Assembly: GCF_011927945.1 (NCBI RefSeq)
Contig: NZ_JAATJM010000001.1
Span: forward strand, 815,501-879,500
DNA length: 64,000 bases
Direction of reading: 5' to 3'
Origin: Brevundimonas alba
GTDB lineage: Bacteria; Pseudomonadota; Alphaproteobacteria; Caulobacterales; Caulobacteraceae
Positions 53,658 through 63,385 of this stretch are shown piece by piece. The stretch's first letter is position 1, and every line of letters begins with the position of its first letter. Position numbers and translations under genes: made by a program. The notes beneath the pieces were generated by a model. That model was not told the origin of the DNA. It saw only the letters and a program-made list of their open reading frames with translations, and ran no database searches.

Positions 53658-56600
53658 ATGACGGACGCCGTCTCCCCGGCGTCGGCCCCCACCCCGGCGC
53701 CCCGGCGGCGTGGAGGCCGCACCGGACGCCGCTTCCTGATCATCGTGGGCGCGCTGGTCTGCGTCCTGCTGGTGCTGGTCGGCCTGCTCTATCTCAATCG
53801 GCGGGCCGCCACGCGTCAGGTGCTGGTGGGCTGGCTCGAGCGGCAGGGCATCCCCGCCGACGTCGATATCGAGCGCGTCGAACTCGACAACATCGTCGCC
53901 AGCATCCGCATCGGAGATCCTCGCAACCCGGACGCCGTGGTCGAGCGGGTCGAGGTGGACTACGCCATCGGCGCGCCCTGGTCCAAAGCCGGCCTGGGCG
54001 TCACCCCCAGCCGCATCCGGCTTGTCCGGCCGGTGCTCCGCGCCTCGTTCCGGGACGGCGAATTCTCGCTCGGCTCGCTCGATCCGCTGGTCGAGAAATT
54101 CACGGGCCGTCCCCCGCGCCCCGACAGCCGGGGGCCGCTGGTGCTGGTAGAACAGGGCCGCGTCCGGCTCGACACCGACTACGGCCCGGTCGCCATCCTC
54201 GGCGACGCCCGCATCGACGACGGCAAGCTGATCCGGCTGGCGGCCCGAATGCCCGCCTCGAACCTGAAGAGCGGTGACATCGAGGCCCGCGGCCTCGCCG
54301 CCACGGTCACCGTCGACACCGTCGTGGACCGTTCGACCCTCCGCGCCACGGCCTCCGCCGATCAGGCGGCCTTCCCGGGCCTCTCGGGCGCCGGCGTCCG
54401 CCTGACGATCACGGGCGACCTGCCCTATCCCGATCTGAAGCAGCGCCGGGGCGACGGCCGCGCCCGGCTCGATCTCGGCCTCGTCGCCACCCGCCTGACC
54501 GCCGGAGACGTTTCCGCCCAGGACGCCGTCGCCCGGCTGACCTTCGACGGCCAGACCTCCGGCTGGATCGAAACCTTCCGCATTCAGGGCGCGGCCGACG
54601 CCGACCTCCGCGCCGCCCGCCTGCAGGGCCCCGACCTGTCCGCCAGCGCCGCCGCCGTCCGCTGGAACGACGCCCGCGCCACCCTCGCCCGGGATGACCG
54701 CGGCCTCAGCTGGCGTATCGATGGCCCCGGCAGGGTCTCCGCGGCGCGCGCCTCGGGCGCCGGGCTGGACGGCTCAGTCGTCACCCTGACCTCCCGAGCC
54801 CTGACCGCCGGCGGCCGGAACGGCGCCTTCGAGGTCAGCGGCCCCCTCGCCCTCGCGGCAGACCGCCTGGCGTGGGACGACCTGTCCCTGTCCGGCGCAC
54901 GCGGCGCGGCCGATCTCCAACTGGTCTCGGACGCGGGTCTGCGCCTCGACCTGTCAGGCGGGCTGAGGGCGGCCCACGGCGCCTGGCCCCTGTTCGGCCC
55001 CGCCGCCCGGGACGACGGCGACGACCTGCGGGAGATGAAGCGGGCGCTCGGCGACTTCGCCGTCGACGTCCCCGCCTTCTCGGTCGCGGTCGGCGGCGCC
55101 GGAACGCGCGTCTCGCTCAGCCGCCCCGCCACCCTGCGCCCGGCCAACGGCGGCGTCCTCACCCTGCGCCCGGCCCGCAGCCCGATCTTCGCCGCCGCGC
55201 CGGGACAGGCCGGAGGCGGCGCCCTCTCGCTCACCGCCACACGCGGCAAGGGCCTGCCCGAGGCCGTTTTCGACATTCCGGCCTGGCGGCTGACAGACAG
55301 CGGGTTCACGGCCCAACTCGACGGCCGCGCCGCCCTGGACTTCGACCTCGCGCGAGGCATCCAGCTCCGCACCCGCGGTCGCCTCACCTCGGCGAACGGC
55401 CGGATCACCTATGTCGCGGCGGACTGCGTTCCGGTCACCGTGGAGCGACTTGAACTCGGCGAGAACGACGTCGTCGACATCTCCGGCCGCGCCTGCCCGT
55501 CCGGCCGCCCCCTCGTCACCATCGCCGATGGCGGCTGGCGGGCCGAAGGCGCGCTGGCTGGCGTCGATGCCTCAGCCCCCTTCCTCGCCCTGCATTTCCG
55601 CGACGCCAAGGGCCGCTTCACCGCCACAGGTGGCCCGCGGGGCGTCGGCCTCGATACCCGGATCGACAGCGCGTCCGTCGTCGACGCCACGGAGCCGCTG
55701 CGCTTCAACCCGCTGCAGGCCTCCGGCTCAGCCCGCCTCGCGAACGAGAACTGGACCGGCGCCTTCGACTTGGCCCGCGAAGGCGTCGCCCTCGGACGGC
55801 TGAACCTGGCTCACGACGGAGCCTCGGGGTCCGGCGGCCTGACCATAGACGCCCCGTCCGTCGTCTTCGCCGAGGGCGGCCTGCAGCCGTCCGACCTCAG
55901 CCCGCTCGCCGGGGATTTCGTCGGATCGCCCGCTACCGGCTCCGTCGCCTTCCAGGGACGGATCGACTGGCTAGAGGACGCCGAGGGCTCCAGCTCCGGC
56001 CGCCTGACCATCCCCGGCCTCGACTTCGTCAGCCCCGCCGGGCCGGTGAAAGGTCTGAAGGGAATAGTCGACTTCATCAGCCTCGCCCCGCTCGTCACCG
56101 CCCCGGGCCAGCGCGTTACCGCCGACCGCCTGGAGTCCGTCACCCCCCTGACCGACGTCACCCTGACCTTCGGCCTCGACAAGGCCGCCATCACCGTCGA
56201 GGGCGGCGAGCTCAAGGTCGCCGGAGGGACCATCCGGATCGAGCCTTTCGCCCTGCCGCTGGACCGCAGCCAGCCGTTCGGCGGCGTCATCGTGCTGGAG
56301 AATGTCCAGCTCGGTGAGGTGATCGCCGGCTCGGGCTTCGGGGACAAGGTGGCGCTCGACGCCGTCGTTTCCGGCCGCCTCCCGTTCACCTCCGACCCGG
56401 TCGACGGCATCCGCATCGCCGGCGGCTCCCTCGCCGCCGTCCAGCCGGGCCGCCTGTCGATTCAGCGCGAGGCCCTGGTCGGGCTCGAGGCGGGCGGCGG
56501 CGGCGAGGGCGTGCCGCCCAACACCGTGCAGGATCTGGCCTATCAGGCGATGGAAAACCTGTCGTTCGACATCCTCTCCGCCGAGGTGAACAGCCTCGAC

Positions 56601-56876
56601 GCGGGCCGCATCGGCGTCCTGTTCCACATCCGCGGCCGCCACGATCCCCCGGTGCACCAGGAGCTGCGCATCGGCATCGCCGAATTCATCAGCCGCGAAT
56701 TCCTCAATCGCGAACTGCCCCTGCCCTCAGGCACAGGCATCGACCTGACGCTCGACACGACCCTCAACCTGAACCAGCTGGTCGGCGACTTGCTGGAGCT
56801 GAACCGCGCCCGCAACGGCGCGCCTTCGGCCGCGGCCGCCGCCCCGCCTCCCGCCGAACCCGTCCCCACGCCATGA
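53658..56876 (+). CDS. ydbH: YdbH-type AsmA-like inner-membrane protein for lipid transport
   Basis: The 1072-residue protein has a short cytoplasmic N-terminus, one membrane helix (LIIVGALVCVLLVLVGLLYL, about residues 26-45) and a very long periplasmic part. The repeated beta-rich pattern (strands such as VQLGEVIAGSGFGDKVALD and GGSLAAVQPGRLSI) is that of AsmA-like bridge proteins. In E. coli, YdbH carries phospholipids to the outer membrane with the lipoprotein YnbE. Genes resembling ynbE and ydbL follow directly, which supports the name. The ATG at 53658 has no strong ribosome-binding site but fits the membrane helix. Confidence 0.88.
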   Translation: MTDAVSPASAPTPAPRRRGGRTGRRFLIIVGALVCVLLVLVGLLYLNRRAATRQVLVGWLERQGIPADVDIERVELDNIVASIRIGDPRNPDAVVERVEVDYAIGAPWSKAGLGVTPSRIRLVRPVLRASFRDGEFSLGSLDPLVEKFTGRPPRPDSRGPLVLVEQGRVRLDTDYGPVAILGDARIDDGKLIRLAARMPASNLKSGDIEARGLAATVTVDTVVDRSTLRATASADQAAFPGLSGAGVRLTITGDLPYPDLKQRRGDGRARLDLGLVATRLTAGDVSAQDAVARLTFDGQTSGWIETFRIQGAADADLRAARLQGPDLSASAAAVRWNDARATLARDDRGLSWRIDGPGRVSAARASGAGLDGSVVTLTSRALTAGGRNGAFEVSGPLALAADRLAWDDLSLSGARGAADLQLVSDAGLRLDLSGGLRAAHGAWPLFGPAARDDGDDLREMKRALGDFAVDVPAFSVAVGGAGTRVSLSRPATLRPANGGVLTLRPARSPIFAAAPGQAGGGALSLTATRGKGLPEAVFDIPAWRLTDSGFTAQLDGRAALDFDLARGIQLRTRGRLTSANGRITYVAADCVPVTVERLELGENDVVDISGRACPSGRPLVTIADGGWRAEGALAGVDASAPFLALHFRDAKGRFTATGGPRGVGLDTRIDSASVVDATEPLRFNPLQASGSARLANENWTGAFDLAREGVALGRLNLAHDGASGSGGLTIDAPSVVFAEGGLQPSDLSPLAGDFVGSPATGSVAFQGRIDWLEDAEGSSSGRLTIPGLDFVSPAGPVKGLKGIVDFISLAPLVTAPGQRVTADRLESVTPLTDVTLTFGLDKAAITVEGGELKVAGGTIRIEPFALPLDRSQPFGGVIVLENVQLGEVIAGSGFGDKVALDAVVSGRLPFTSDPVDGIRIAGGSLAAVQPGRLSIQREALVGLEAGGGGEGVPPNTVQDLAYQAMENLSFDILSAEVNSLDAGRIGVLFHIRGRHDPPVHQELRIGIAEFISREFLNRELPLPSGTGIDLTLDTTLNLNQLVGDLLELNRARNGAPSAAAAAPPPAEPVPTP

Positions 56877-56955
56877 TCATGCCGGCTTGGCCGTTCAGAA
56901 CCCGTTCACCCTGTCCGGCGTTAGATCGCGGCGGATCAATACCGGAGACCCTGCC

Positions 56956-57144
56956 ATGACCCGGACGCGCGCACGTCTCGCCCTGATCGGCTTCATCGCC
57001 GCCACCGGCGCCGCCGCCTGCACGCCCACGGTTCGGCTGCAGGTCGACCCGATCCAGATCTACGCCAAGCTGGACGCGGATATCCGCGTCCGTCTCGACA
57101 AGGAGCTTCAGGACCTCCTCGTCGAGAACCCCAACCTGTTCTGA
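56956..57144 (+). CDS. ynbE: YnbE-type small lipoprotein
   Basis: The 62-residue protein from the ATG at 56956 (GGAG eight bases upstream) has a lipoprotein-type signal ending GAAACTPTV, with the modified Cys near residue 21. The mature part is only about 40 residues and contains VQVDPIQIYAKLDADIRVRLD. In E. coli, YnbE extends YdbH's hydrophobic groove to the outer membrane by stacking beta strands. The TGA overlaps the ydbL ATG by one base. Confidence 0.88.
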   Translation: MTRTRARLALIGFIAATGAAACTPTVRLQVDPIQIYAKLDADIRVRLDKELQDLLVENPNLF

Positions 57145-57530
57145 TGCGAAAGCCGCTTCCGATGTCGTTCCGCAAGCTCTTCGTCATCGCCGCCGCCGTG
57201 GCCGCCCTCGGCGTCGCGGCCGGCGCCGCCTTCGCCCAGACCTCGCAGCAGAAGGCCCTGATCGACGCCGCCAAGGCGCAGGGGACCGTGGGCGAACAGG
57301 CCGACGGCTTCCTCGGCTTCCGCCAGGGCTCGTCCGACCCGGCCCTGACCCAGGCGGTGACCGTCACCAACAACGCCCGCCGCGAAGGCTACGCCCGAAG
57401 CGCCCAGGCCGCCGGCGACGGCGCGACCACCGAGGCCGCCGGCGCCCGCGCCTTCCAGACCATCGTCATGCCGCGCATCCAGAGCGGCCAGTGGTATCGC
57501 AATACCCAGGGCCAGTGGGTCCAGCGCTAG
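57144..57530 (+). CDS. ydbL: YdbL-type exported protein (DUF1318)
   Basis: The 128-residue protein has a signal peptide (ALGVAAGAAFAQT). It continues with the DUF1318 pattern: KALIDAAKAQGTVGEQADGFLGF, then TVTNNARREGY. In E. coli YdbL prevents unregulated YdbH-YnbE assembly. The start used is the ATG at 57144; the ATG at 57162 is possible. It completes the ydbH-ynbE-ydbL operon in the same order as E. coli. Confidence 0.88.
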   Translation: MRKPLPMSFRKLFVIAAAVAALGVAAGAAFAQTSQQKALIDAAKAQGTVGEQADGFLGFRQGSSDPALTQAVTVTNNARREGYARSAQAAGDGATTEAAGARAFQTIVMPRIQSGQWYRNTQGQWVQR

Positions 57531-57557
57531 GCCGGCGGCGCGGCTGATCCCGCCGCC

Positions 57558-57830
57558 ATGGCTGGCCGGCCCTTCCGCCTGATCGGCAGCCTGCTCGTCG
57601 CCGCCGCCATTGCGGCAGGCGCGACCGTGGTCATCAGCGTGCTGTGGGCCGCGATCGGCGGCGGCGACCTGCCGCTGCATGGCTGGATCGCCCTTCTGAT
57701 CGGCGTCTTCGGCACGGTCTGCCTCGCCTGGGTGCTGATGGCGCTGGCCTTCAAGTCGGACCGAGAGGGCTGGGACGACCGGGTCGACAACCGCTTCGAT
57801 CCGGGACGGGACGAAGACGACAAGCCTTGA
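57558..57830 (+). CDS. Small two-helix membrane protein
   Basis: The 90-residue protein has two membrane helices (SLLVAAAIAAGATVVISVLW and WIALLIGVFGTVCLAWVLMAL) and an acidic, probably cytoplasmic tail (DNRFDPGRDEDDKP). I recognise no family. It is 27 bases downstream of ydbL and 31 bases before kynA. That spacing would allow read-through from the ydb operon, though functional relation is not evident. Confidence 0.7.
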   Translation: MAGRPFRLIGSLLVAAAIAAGATVVISVLWAAIGGGDLPLHGWIALLIGVFGTVCLAWVLMALAFKSDREGWDDRVDNRFDPGRDEDDKP

Positions 57831-57861
57831 GCGCGTCCGCCGCCCGCGCGATAGGTCGTCC

Positions 57862-58674
57862 ATGACCGACGCATCCGACCAGAGCCCGTCCGGGATCACC
57901 TACGCCGGCTATCTCGCGCTCGACGATCTGCTCGCCGCCCAGCATCCGCTGTCGGACGAACACGACGAGATGCTGTTCGTCATCATTCACCAGACCAAGG
58001 AGCTGTGGCTCAAGCAGATCCTGCACGAGGTGGCGCAGGCTCAGGAGCTGGTCCGCGCCGGCGACCTCGTCCCCGCCTACAAGAGCCTCGCCCGCGTCAG
58101 CCGCATCCAGGCGGTGATGACCATGAGCTGGGACATCCTCGCCACCATGACGCCGGCCGACTACCTGCGTTTCCGGGGGGTGCTCGGCTCCTCCTCCGGC
58201 TTCCAGAGCGACCAGTTCCGCCGCTTCGAATACATGCTGGGCCTCAAGGACGAGCGCTTCCTGCGGTTCCACGAGGAGCGGCCCGAGGCCCATGCGGCGC
58301 TGAAGTCGGCCCTCGCCGCGCCCAGCCTCTACGACGACGCCCTGGCCCAGCTCGCCGCCGCCGGCCTGCCGGTTCCGGCCGAGGTGCTGAACCGCGACGT
58401 CAGCACGGCGTGGGAGCCCTCCGAAGGTGTCGAAACCGCATGGCTCGAAGTCTATCGCGACACCACGCGCTGGTGGCCCTTCTACCAGCTGGCTGAAAAG
58501 CTGGTTGATCTCGACGACGCCCTGCTGACCTGGCGACACAAGCATGTCGTCACCGTCGAGCGCATCATTGGCCGCCGCCGCGGCACCGGCGGCACCGAGG
58601 GCGTCGCCTATCTGACCGAGACCCTGCAGCGTCGCTGTTTCCCCGAATTGTGGTCGCTGCGCACCAAGCTCTGA
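57862..58674 (+). CDS. kynA: Tryptophan 2,3-dioxygenase
   Basis: This heme enzyme starts tryptophan breakdown through the kynurenine pathway. The 270-residue protein has HPLSDEHDEMLFVIIHQTKE with the distal His, then WLKQILHE, VLGSSSGFQSDQFR (the substrate-binding region), and near the C-terminus LLTWRHKHVVTVERIIG with the heme-ligating His. No kynB, kynU or other kynurenine genes are adjacent. Its product may also feed NAD synthesis if those genes lie elsewhere. Confidence 0.96.
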   Translation: MTDASDQSPSGITYAGYLALDDLLAAQHPLSDEHDEMLFVIIHQTKELWLKQILHEVAQAQELVRAGDLVPAYKSLARVSRIQAVMTMSWDILATMTPADYLRFRGVLGSSSGFQSDQFRRFEYMLGLKDERFLRFHEERPEAHAALKSALAAPSLYDDALAQLAAAGLPVPAEVLNRDVSTAWEPSEGVETAWLEVYRDTTRWWPFYQLAEKLVDLDDALLTWRHKHVVTVERIIGRRRGTGGTEGVAYLTETLQRRCFPELWSLRTKL

Positions 58675-58685
58675 AGGAGCTCTGT

Positions 58686-59171
58686 ATGCGAACCTACCTG
58701 CTGACCGCCCTGCTGGCCCTCGCGGCCTGCAATCAGCCGGACGCTCCGGCGCCGACCGCTCCCGTCGAACCCCTGCCCATTCCGTCGAAGCCGCCTCTCG
58801 TCGAGCCGCCGGCCGCGCCCGTCAGCATGGGCTTCGTGGACGCCGGCGGCGTGGAACGCCTTCAGCTCGCCTGCCGTGAAGACGCGCCGGCCTTTCGCAT
58901 CACCGTTCCCGGCTTCCGGTCCATCGGCAGCGAGGACCGCCTGACCCTCGGCGTTGGCGACGAGGCTTTCGCCCACGCCGCCGATCTGGAGGCGTCCGGT
59001 CCGGGCGTGACCGGCGGCGGCCCGCTGGAAGCCGATCTCCTCGACCGTCTCGCTCGCGGGGAGCCTGTGCGGGCTGTCTATGGCGCCCAGTCCATCGGTC
59101 CGCTTCAGGCGGGGCAGCCGTCGGACCTGCCCGCCTTCACCCAACGCTGCCGGGGGTTGCAGACGCCCTGA
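58686..59171 (+). CDS. Predicted lipoprotein
   Basis: The 161-residue protein from the ATG at 58686 has a short lipoprotein signal, LLTALLALAACNQPD, with the modified Cys near residue 15. A Pro-rich linker follows (residues 18-45, TAPVEPLPIPSKPP). The folded domain (LACREDAPAFRITVPGFRSI and onward) has no family I recognise. The ribosome-binding site AAGGAGCTCTGT lies upstream. The gene is 12 bases after kynA, so cotranscription is possible. Confidence 0.75.
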   Translation: MRTYLLTALLALAACNQPDAPAPTAPVEPLPIPSKPPLVEPPAAPVSMGFVDAGGVERLQLACREDAPAFRITVPGFRSIGSEDRLTLGVGDEAFAHAADLEASGPGVTGGGPLEADLLDRLARGEPVRAVYGAQSIGPLQAGQPSDLPAFTQRCRGLQTP

Positions 59172-59231
59172 TCAGGCAACCAACACGGCCACGGCGCAGT
59201 TAAGCGACAGAGAACACGCGGAAATCTCGCC

Positions 59232-59717
59232 ATGTCCAATGCCAATCGCCACGACATCCAGGTTCTGAACGGCCTGATCCAGACCACGCTCGACAGCGCC
59301 GACGGCTATCGCGCCGCCGCGACCGAGAGCGGCGATCCGGGCCATCGCGCGCTGTTCGAGCGCCGCAGTTTCGAGCGTCGTCAGGTCGCTGACGAACTCC
59401 AGTCCTCCGTCCGCGGCCTGGGCGGCGACGCCGCTTCCGACGGCTCGATCCTCGCCAAGGCCCAGCGGGCCTTCGCGGACGCCCGCCATGCCCTGATGCG
59501 TGACGAGGCCAGCATGATCGGCGCGGTCGAGACCGCCGAGGACGCCGTCCGCGACCGTTTTGAAAAGGCGCTGGAAGACAGCCGCATCTCGGCCACCACC
59601 CGCGAAACCATCCGCCGCGCCTTCGGCCGCGTCAGTGAGGGCCGCGACGAGCTCCACGACCTGCGCCACAGCCTCGAAGGCCAGCGCGACGCCGGCAACC
59701 GCCTGTTCCCGCACTAG
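59232..59717 (+). CDS. PA2169-family four-helix bundle protein (DUF2383)
   Basis: The 161-residue protein is all-helical: DIQVLNGLIQTTLDSADGYRAA, then FERRSFERRQVADELQ and further helices. This is the ferritin-like bundle of the PA2169 family, which I recognise from NGLIxTTLDSADGY. Metal-binding carboxylates are fewer than in ferritins. It is commonly stress-induced in Proteobacteria. A terminator for rplS on the other strand follows at 59731. Confidence 0.85.
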   Translation: MSNANRHDIQVLNGLIQTTLDSADGYRAAATESGDPGHRALFERRSFERRQVADELQSSVRGLGGDAASDGSILAKAQRAFADARHALMRDEASMIGAVETAEDAVRDRFEKALEDSRISATTRETIRRAFGRVSEGRDELHDLRHSLEGQRDAGNRLFPH

Positions 59718-59730
59718 ACGGGGCGCACGA

Positions 59731-59760
59731 AAAAGGCCCCGGCGTTTCCACCGAGGCCTC
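59731..59760 (-). terminator. Rho-independent terminator after rplS
   Basis: On the minus strand AGGCCTCGGTGGAAACGCCG-GGGCCT folds as a stem of about nine pairs with a GGAAAC-containing loop, followed by five T (complement of 59731-59735). It lies 25 bases downstream of the rplS stop and may also stop the convergent 59232 gene. Confidence 0.8.
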
Positions 59761-59784
59761 TTCATATCGTTCGTGTGAAGCGAT

Positions 59785-60213
59785 TTACGCTTCGGTGTCA
59801 GCCGGACCTTCGGCCTTGCCGGTTTCCGGCACCACGACGCCCTTGGGCGCGCGGACCGTCTGCTTCTCGGCGATCCGGGCCGACTTGCCGCGACGATCAC
59901 GCAGGTAATAGAGCTTGGCGCGCCGCACGACGCCGCGACGCTTGACCTCGATCGCGTCGATGTTCGGGGACAGGATCGGGAAGACCCGCTCCACGCCCTC
60001 GCCGAACGAAATCTTCCGCACGGTGAAATTCTCGTTCACGCCGCCGCCGGCGCGGGCGATGCAGACGCCCTCGAAGGCCTGGATGCGTTCGCGCTCGCCT
60101 TCCTTGATCTTGACCATGACCCGCAGCGTGTCGCCGGGCTGGAAGTCGGGGATCGAGCGTTTCTCGATCAGGCGGGCTTTTTCTTCGGCTGCGATCGTCT
60201 GCAGGATGTTCAT
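59785..60213 (-). CDS. rplS: 50S ribosomal protein L19
   Basis: L19 lies at the subunit interface of the 50S ribosome. The 142-residue protein has the family core [40 protein letters not shown] and [13 protein letters not shown], then a C-terminal tail about 25 residues longer than usual ([18 protein letters not shown]). The ATG is one base after the trmD stop, in the standard trmD-rplS order. Confidence 0.97.
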   Translation of the reverse strand: MNILQTIAAEEKARLIEKRSIPDFQPGDTLRVMVKIKEGERERIQAFEGVCIARAGGGVNENFTVRKISFGEGVERVFPILSPNIDAIEVKRRGVVRRAKLYYLRDRRGKSARIAEKQTVRAPKGVVVPETGKAEGPADTEA

Positions 60214-60214
60214 G

Positions 60215-60985
60215 TCATTCTCCTCGAGCTTTTGCGCTCTTTACCTGTGATTTGGCGGGGTCATGCCCCGCGGTCTTTTGCAGATGCGCCGCCCAGAGGT
60301 CTGGCCGCCGTTCCCGCGTCGTCTTCTCCCGTTGCTCTTCGCGCCATTGTGCGACCTTCTTGTGGTCGCCCGACAGAAGCACCTCGGGAATCTCCAGCCC
60401 CTCGAACGTCCGCGGTCGCGTGTACTGCGGATGCTCCAGAAGACCGTCCTCGAAGCTCTCCGAACTCAGGCTTTCGGCCTGACCCAGCACTCCGGGGATC
60501 AATCGAACGCACGCCTCGATCACCACCATCGCCGCCGCCTCGCCACCGGCGAGCACCGCGTCTCCGACGGAGACTTCCTCGAACCCGCGCGCGTCGAGCA
60601 CCCGCTGGTCCACCCCCTCGAACCGGCCGCAGAGGACGGTGATCCCGTCCGCCTTCGCCCATTCCTTGACGCGCGCCTGGGTCAGGGGCCGACCCCGGGC
60701 GCTCATGTACAAAAGCGGCCGCGCCGGTCCGGATACGCTGTCGAGCGCCCTCGCCACCACGTCCGCCTTGAGCACGGCTCCCGGGCCGCCACCCGCGGGG
60801 GTGTCGTCCAGGAAGCCGCGCCTATCCTCGCTGAAGCCCCGAATGTCAAGGGTTTCGAGGCTCCAGAGCCCGCGCTCGCGCCACGCGGTGCCGATCAGAG
60901 ACACGCCGAGCGGCCCCGGAAAGGCTTCCGGAAACATGGTCAGGACGGTGGCGGTGAAGGGCGGCGCGGTCATCGCGCGGCTCAT
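60215..60985 (-). CDS. trmD: tRNA (guanine-N1)-methyltransferase
   Basis: TrmD methylates G37 of tRNAs reading CUN, CCN and CGG and uses the deep trefoil-knot SPOUT fold. The protein has [14 protein letters not shown] at the N-terminus, the SAM-binding knot [14 protein letters not shown] and [20 protein letters not shown]. The catalytic Asp lies in [13 protein letters not shown] use the ATG at 60985 (256 residues); the ATG at 60973 would give 252. The frame continues much further upstream without stops, through the DUF885 gene, and is a shadow there. rplS follows after one base. Confidence 0.96.
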   Translation of the reverse strand: MSRAMTAPPFTATVLTMFPEAFPGPLGVSLIGTAWRERGLWSLETLDIRGFSEDRRGFLDDTPAGGGPGAVLKADVVARALDSVSGPARPLLYMSARGRPLTQARVKEWAKADGITVLCGRFEGVDQRVLDARGFEEVSVGDAVLAGGEAAAMVVIEACVRLIPGVLGQAESLSSESFEDGLLEHPQYTRPRTFEGLEIPEVLLSGDHKKVAQWREEQREKTTRERRPDLWAAHLQKTAGHDPAKSQVKSAKARGE

Positions 60986-61074
60986 AGCGCAATCACGCTC
61001 AGGCAGCGAGCCGCCGCGGGGTGAGCGGTAGCGCGCAACCTGCGCTCTGGCAGCGAGCGACCGCATCGCGAGCG

Positions 61075-62916
61075 CTAGCGCCCGCCGCCCGCCGCGATCC
61101 ACGCGTCCACCTGATCCGCCAGCACATCCAGCGGCACCGAGCCCGACCCCAGCACCACCGCGTGGAAGTCGCGGATGTCGAACCGGTCGCCCAGCGCCGC
61201 CTGCGCCTTCTGCCTCAGCTCCATGATCTTCAGCTCGCCGATCTTGTAGCTGGTCGCCTGGCCCGGGCTGGTGATGTAGCGCTCCACCTCCTTGACGATG
61301 TCGCGCTCGCTCAGCAGTGAATTGGCCCGGAAATACTCGATAGCGTCCTCGCGGCTCCAGCGCTTGGCGTGCAGCCCCGTGTCCGTCACCAGCCGCACCG
61401 CCCGCCACAGCTCGGTCGAAAGCCGGCCGAAGTCCGAATACGGGTCCTGATAGAAGCCCATCTCCTTGCCCAGCCGCTCGGCGTACAGGCCCCAGCCCTC
61501 GGCGTAGGCGCCATAGCCGCCGAAGCGGCGGAACGACGGCAGGCCCTGCATCTCCTGCGCATAGGCGATCTGGAAGTGATGCCCCGGCGCGCCCTCGTGA
61601 TAGCTGATGCCCTCGATCTGGGGCTTCAGCACCTGGGTCATGTCCGACAGGTTGACGTAGTAGATGCCCGGCCGCGAACCGTCCGGGGCCGGGGCGTTGT
61701 AGAAGGCGATCGAGGCCGTCGCCTCGCGCCAGGCCTCCACCGCGCGCACCTCCAGCGCCGCCTCGGGCAGGTCGCTGAACCATTGCGGCGCCGCCGCCAT
61801 CACCTGGGCGATGAAGGCCCGGCTGTCGGTCAGATACTGCTCCTTGCCTTCCGGCGTGTTCGGATACTGGAAGCGCGGGTCGGTCTTCAGGAAGGCGAAC
61901 ATCTCCTGCAGCGATCCCTCGAACCCGACCTGGTCCATGATCGTCTGCATCTCGCCCTGCAGCCGTGCGACCTCGTTCAGCCCGATCTGGTGAATCTGGT
62001 CCGCGGTCAGGTCCGTCGTGGTCGAGAGCTGGAGCCGGGCGTTGTAATAGGCCTCGCCCTGCGGCAGCCGCCACACGCCGCCGTCCCGGTCCGGCATGGC
62101 CGCCGCCTGCTGCTGCACCTCCGCCAGAGCCGTCAGCACATGCTCGTAACCGCGCTTCCACTCTCCGGTCAGCGCCGCCCGGCCGTCCGCCAGCAACCGG
62201 TCCTTCTCGGCCTGATCCACCGTCAGCGCGGCCACCTTCTTCTGGAAGTCCGCCCACACCGGATTGTCGGCTCCGTCGTCGAACGGCGCGCCGGTGATGA
62301 TGTTGCGGGTGTTGGCGATCGACGGTTCGAACACGAAATTCGGCGAGATCACCCCCGCCGCCGCCCGCTGGCGCAGCTCGGCCGCGATCTCGCCCATGAC
62401 CCGCTCCGAGTCCTTCAGACGCGAGACATAGGCTTCGGCGTCGGCGACGCTGTCGATCCGGTGGTTGTTGATCATGAACACGGGGAGGCCCGTCGTCGGA
62501 TTGCCGTTCGCCGCGAACTGATAGCCCCAGTCGCGCCAGCGATCGCCCAACCGCGCCTGCTCGACGCCGTATTCGAACAGCCGCCACGACATCCGGCTCT
62601 CGGCGCTTAGCGCCTGCGGATTGAACTGGTCGTTCAGCTGCGCGACCTGCCGCTCCATCAGCGCCAGCCCCCGTTCCGACGCCGCGTCGGTGTTGTCGTC
62701 CAGCTTGCCGTAGTCGCGCTTGATCCCCAGCGACGTCATCGTCTGCGGCGACAGGGCGATCCGCTCCTGGAACGCCTGCTCGAAGAACGCCGCCAGCCGC
62801 GCATCCTCGCTCTGCGCCGCGGCCGCCGCGGGCGCCGTCTCCTGCGCCAGAACCGCGACAGGGGCCCCCGCCAACACGGCAACGGCGCAGACGGTGGAAA
62901 CAAGCAGACGACGCAT
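61075..62916 (-). CDS. DUF885 exported metallopeptidase-like protein
   Basis: The 613-residue protein has a signal peptide ending [10 protein letters not shown]. The DUF885 domain runs from about residue 45 to the end. Zinc-binding residues are in [14 protein letters not shown], the HExxxHH-type signature, with the later Glu likely in AEGWGLYAE. It is related to carboxypeptidase Taq-like and oligopeptidase folds. It is probably periplasmic or membrane-attached and cleaves small peptides. The start gives a good signal peptide. It reads toward trmD with 90 bases between them. Confidence 0.88.
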   Translation of the reverse strand: MRRLLVSTVCAVAVLAGAPVAVLAQETAPAAAAAQSEDARLAAFFEQAFQERIALSPQTMTSLGIKRDYGKLDDNTDAASERGLALMERQVAQLNDQFNPQALSAESRMSWRLFEYGVEQARLGDRWRDWGYQFAANGNPTTGLPVFMINNHRIDSVADAEAYVSRLKDSERVMGEIAAELRQRAAAGVISPNFVFEPSIANTRNIITGAPFDDGADNPVWADFQKKVAALTVDQAEKDRLLADGRAALTGEWKRGYEHVLTALAEVQQQAAAMPDRDGGVWRLPQGEAYYNARLQLSTTTDLTADQIHQIGLNEVARLQGEMQTIMDQVGFEGSLQEMFAFLKTDPRFQYPNTPEGKEQYLTDSRAFIAQVMAAAPQWFSDLPEAALEVRAVEAWREATASIAFYNAPAPDGSRPGIYYVNLSDMTQVLKPQIEGISYHEGAPGHHFQIAYAQEMQGLPSFRRFGGYGAYAEGWGLYAERLGKEMGFYQDPYSDFGRLSTELWRAVRLVTDTGLHAKRWSREDAIEYFRANSLLSERDIVKEVERYITSPGQATSYKIGELKIMELRQKAQAALGDRFDIRDFHAVVLGSGSVPLDVLADQVDAWIAAGGGR

Positions 62917-62987
62917 GGAAACCCTCCCGAAAACTTCAGCCCGGGACCATCACCGCTCGCACCGTCCGGCGCAAGCGGGCGAGATGG

Positions 62988-63299
62988 TCAGGATTTCCGC
63001 TTGGCCGCGATCCTGGCGCTCTCGGCCTTCAGCGGCTTGGACACCGGACAGACCTCCTGCGCATAGGCGTGCAGGGTGTTGGCCAGATGGTCCGGCACCA
63101 GCCGGTAGTGCACGAACTGGCCCCGCTTCTCGCTCGTCACCAGTCCCGCGTTCTCCAGCACGGTCAGATGCTGGGACACCGCCGGCTTGGATATCTCGAA
63201 CCGCGCCGCGATCTCGCCCGCCGTCATGTCGGCGTGGGCGAGATACGCCAGGATCTTGCGCCGGACCACCGACGACAGGGCTTCGAAGACGCGTTGCAT
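62988..63299 (-). CDS. ArsR/SdpR-type winged-helix repressor
   Basis: The 103-residue protein has the ArsR fold. Helices around RRKILAYLAHADM and the recognition helix SKPAVSQHLTVLENAG precede the wing EKRGQFVHYRLV. It lacks the metal-binding ELCVC motif of ArsR/SmtB, so it is closer to SdpR-like autorepressors. The start (MQRVFEALSSVV) is 87 bases from a divergent fatty-acid desaturase. Palindromes at 63312-63331 and 63353-63368 in the shared gap could be its operators, controlling both genes. Confidence 0.9.
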   Translation of the reverse strand: MQRVFEALSSVVRRKILAYLAHADMTAGEIAARFEISKPAVSQHLTVLENAGLVTSEKRGQFVHYRLVPDHLANTLHAYAQEVCPVSKPLKAESARIAAKRKS

Positions 63300-63352
63300 G
63301 CCGCGACATTTAAGCGATTTGCTAACCGCTTGCCAGCGGCGTATTTCAGTGA

Positions 63353-63368
63353 TTAAGTTATGTCTTAA
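63353..63368. promoter_or_regulatory. Palindromes in the ArsR/desaturase divergent region
   Basis: TTAAG-TTATGT-CTTAA at 63353-63368 is a perfect 5+5 inverted repeat. AAGCG-N10-CGCTT at 63312-63331 is another, close to the repressor start. Both are AT-richer than their surroundings and stand between the ArsR-type gene and the desaturase. Confidence 0.5.
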
Positions 63369-63385
63369 ATACTAAAGAGCTTGCG

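Noticed and set aside
60215..62587. Extension of trmD to a 790-codon protein
   Set aside because: The extra part is a Gly/Arg-rich frame inside the DUF885 gene. TrmD's conserved N-terminus starts at 60985 or 60973.
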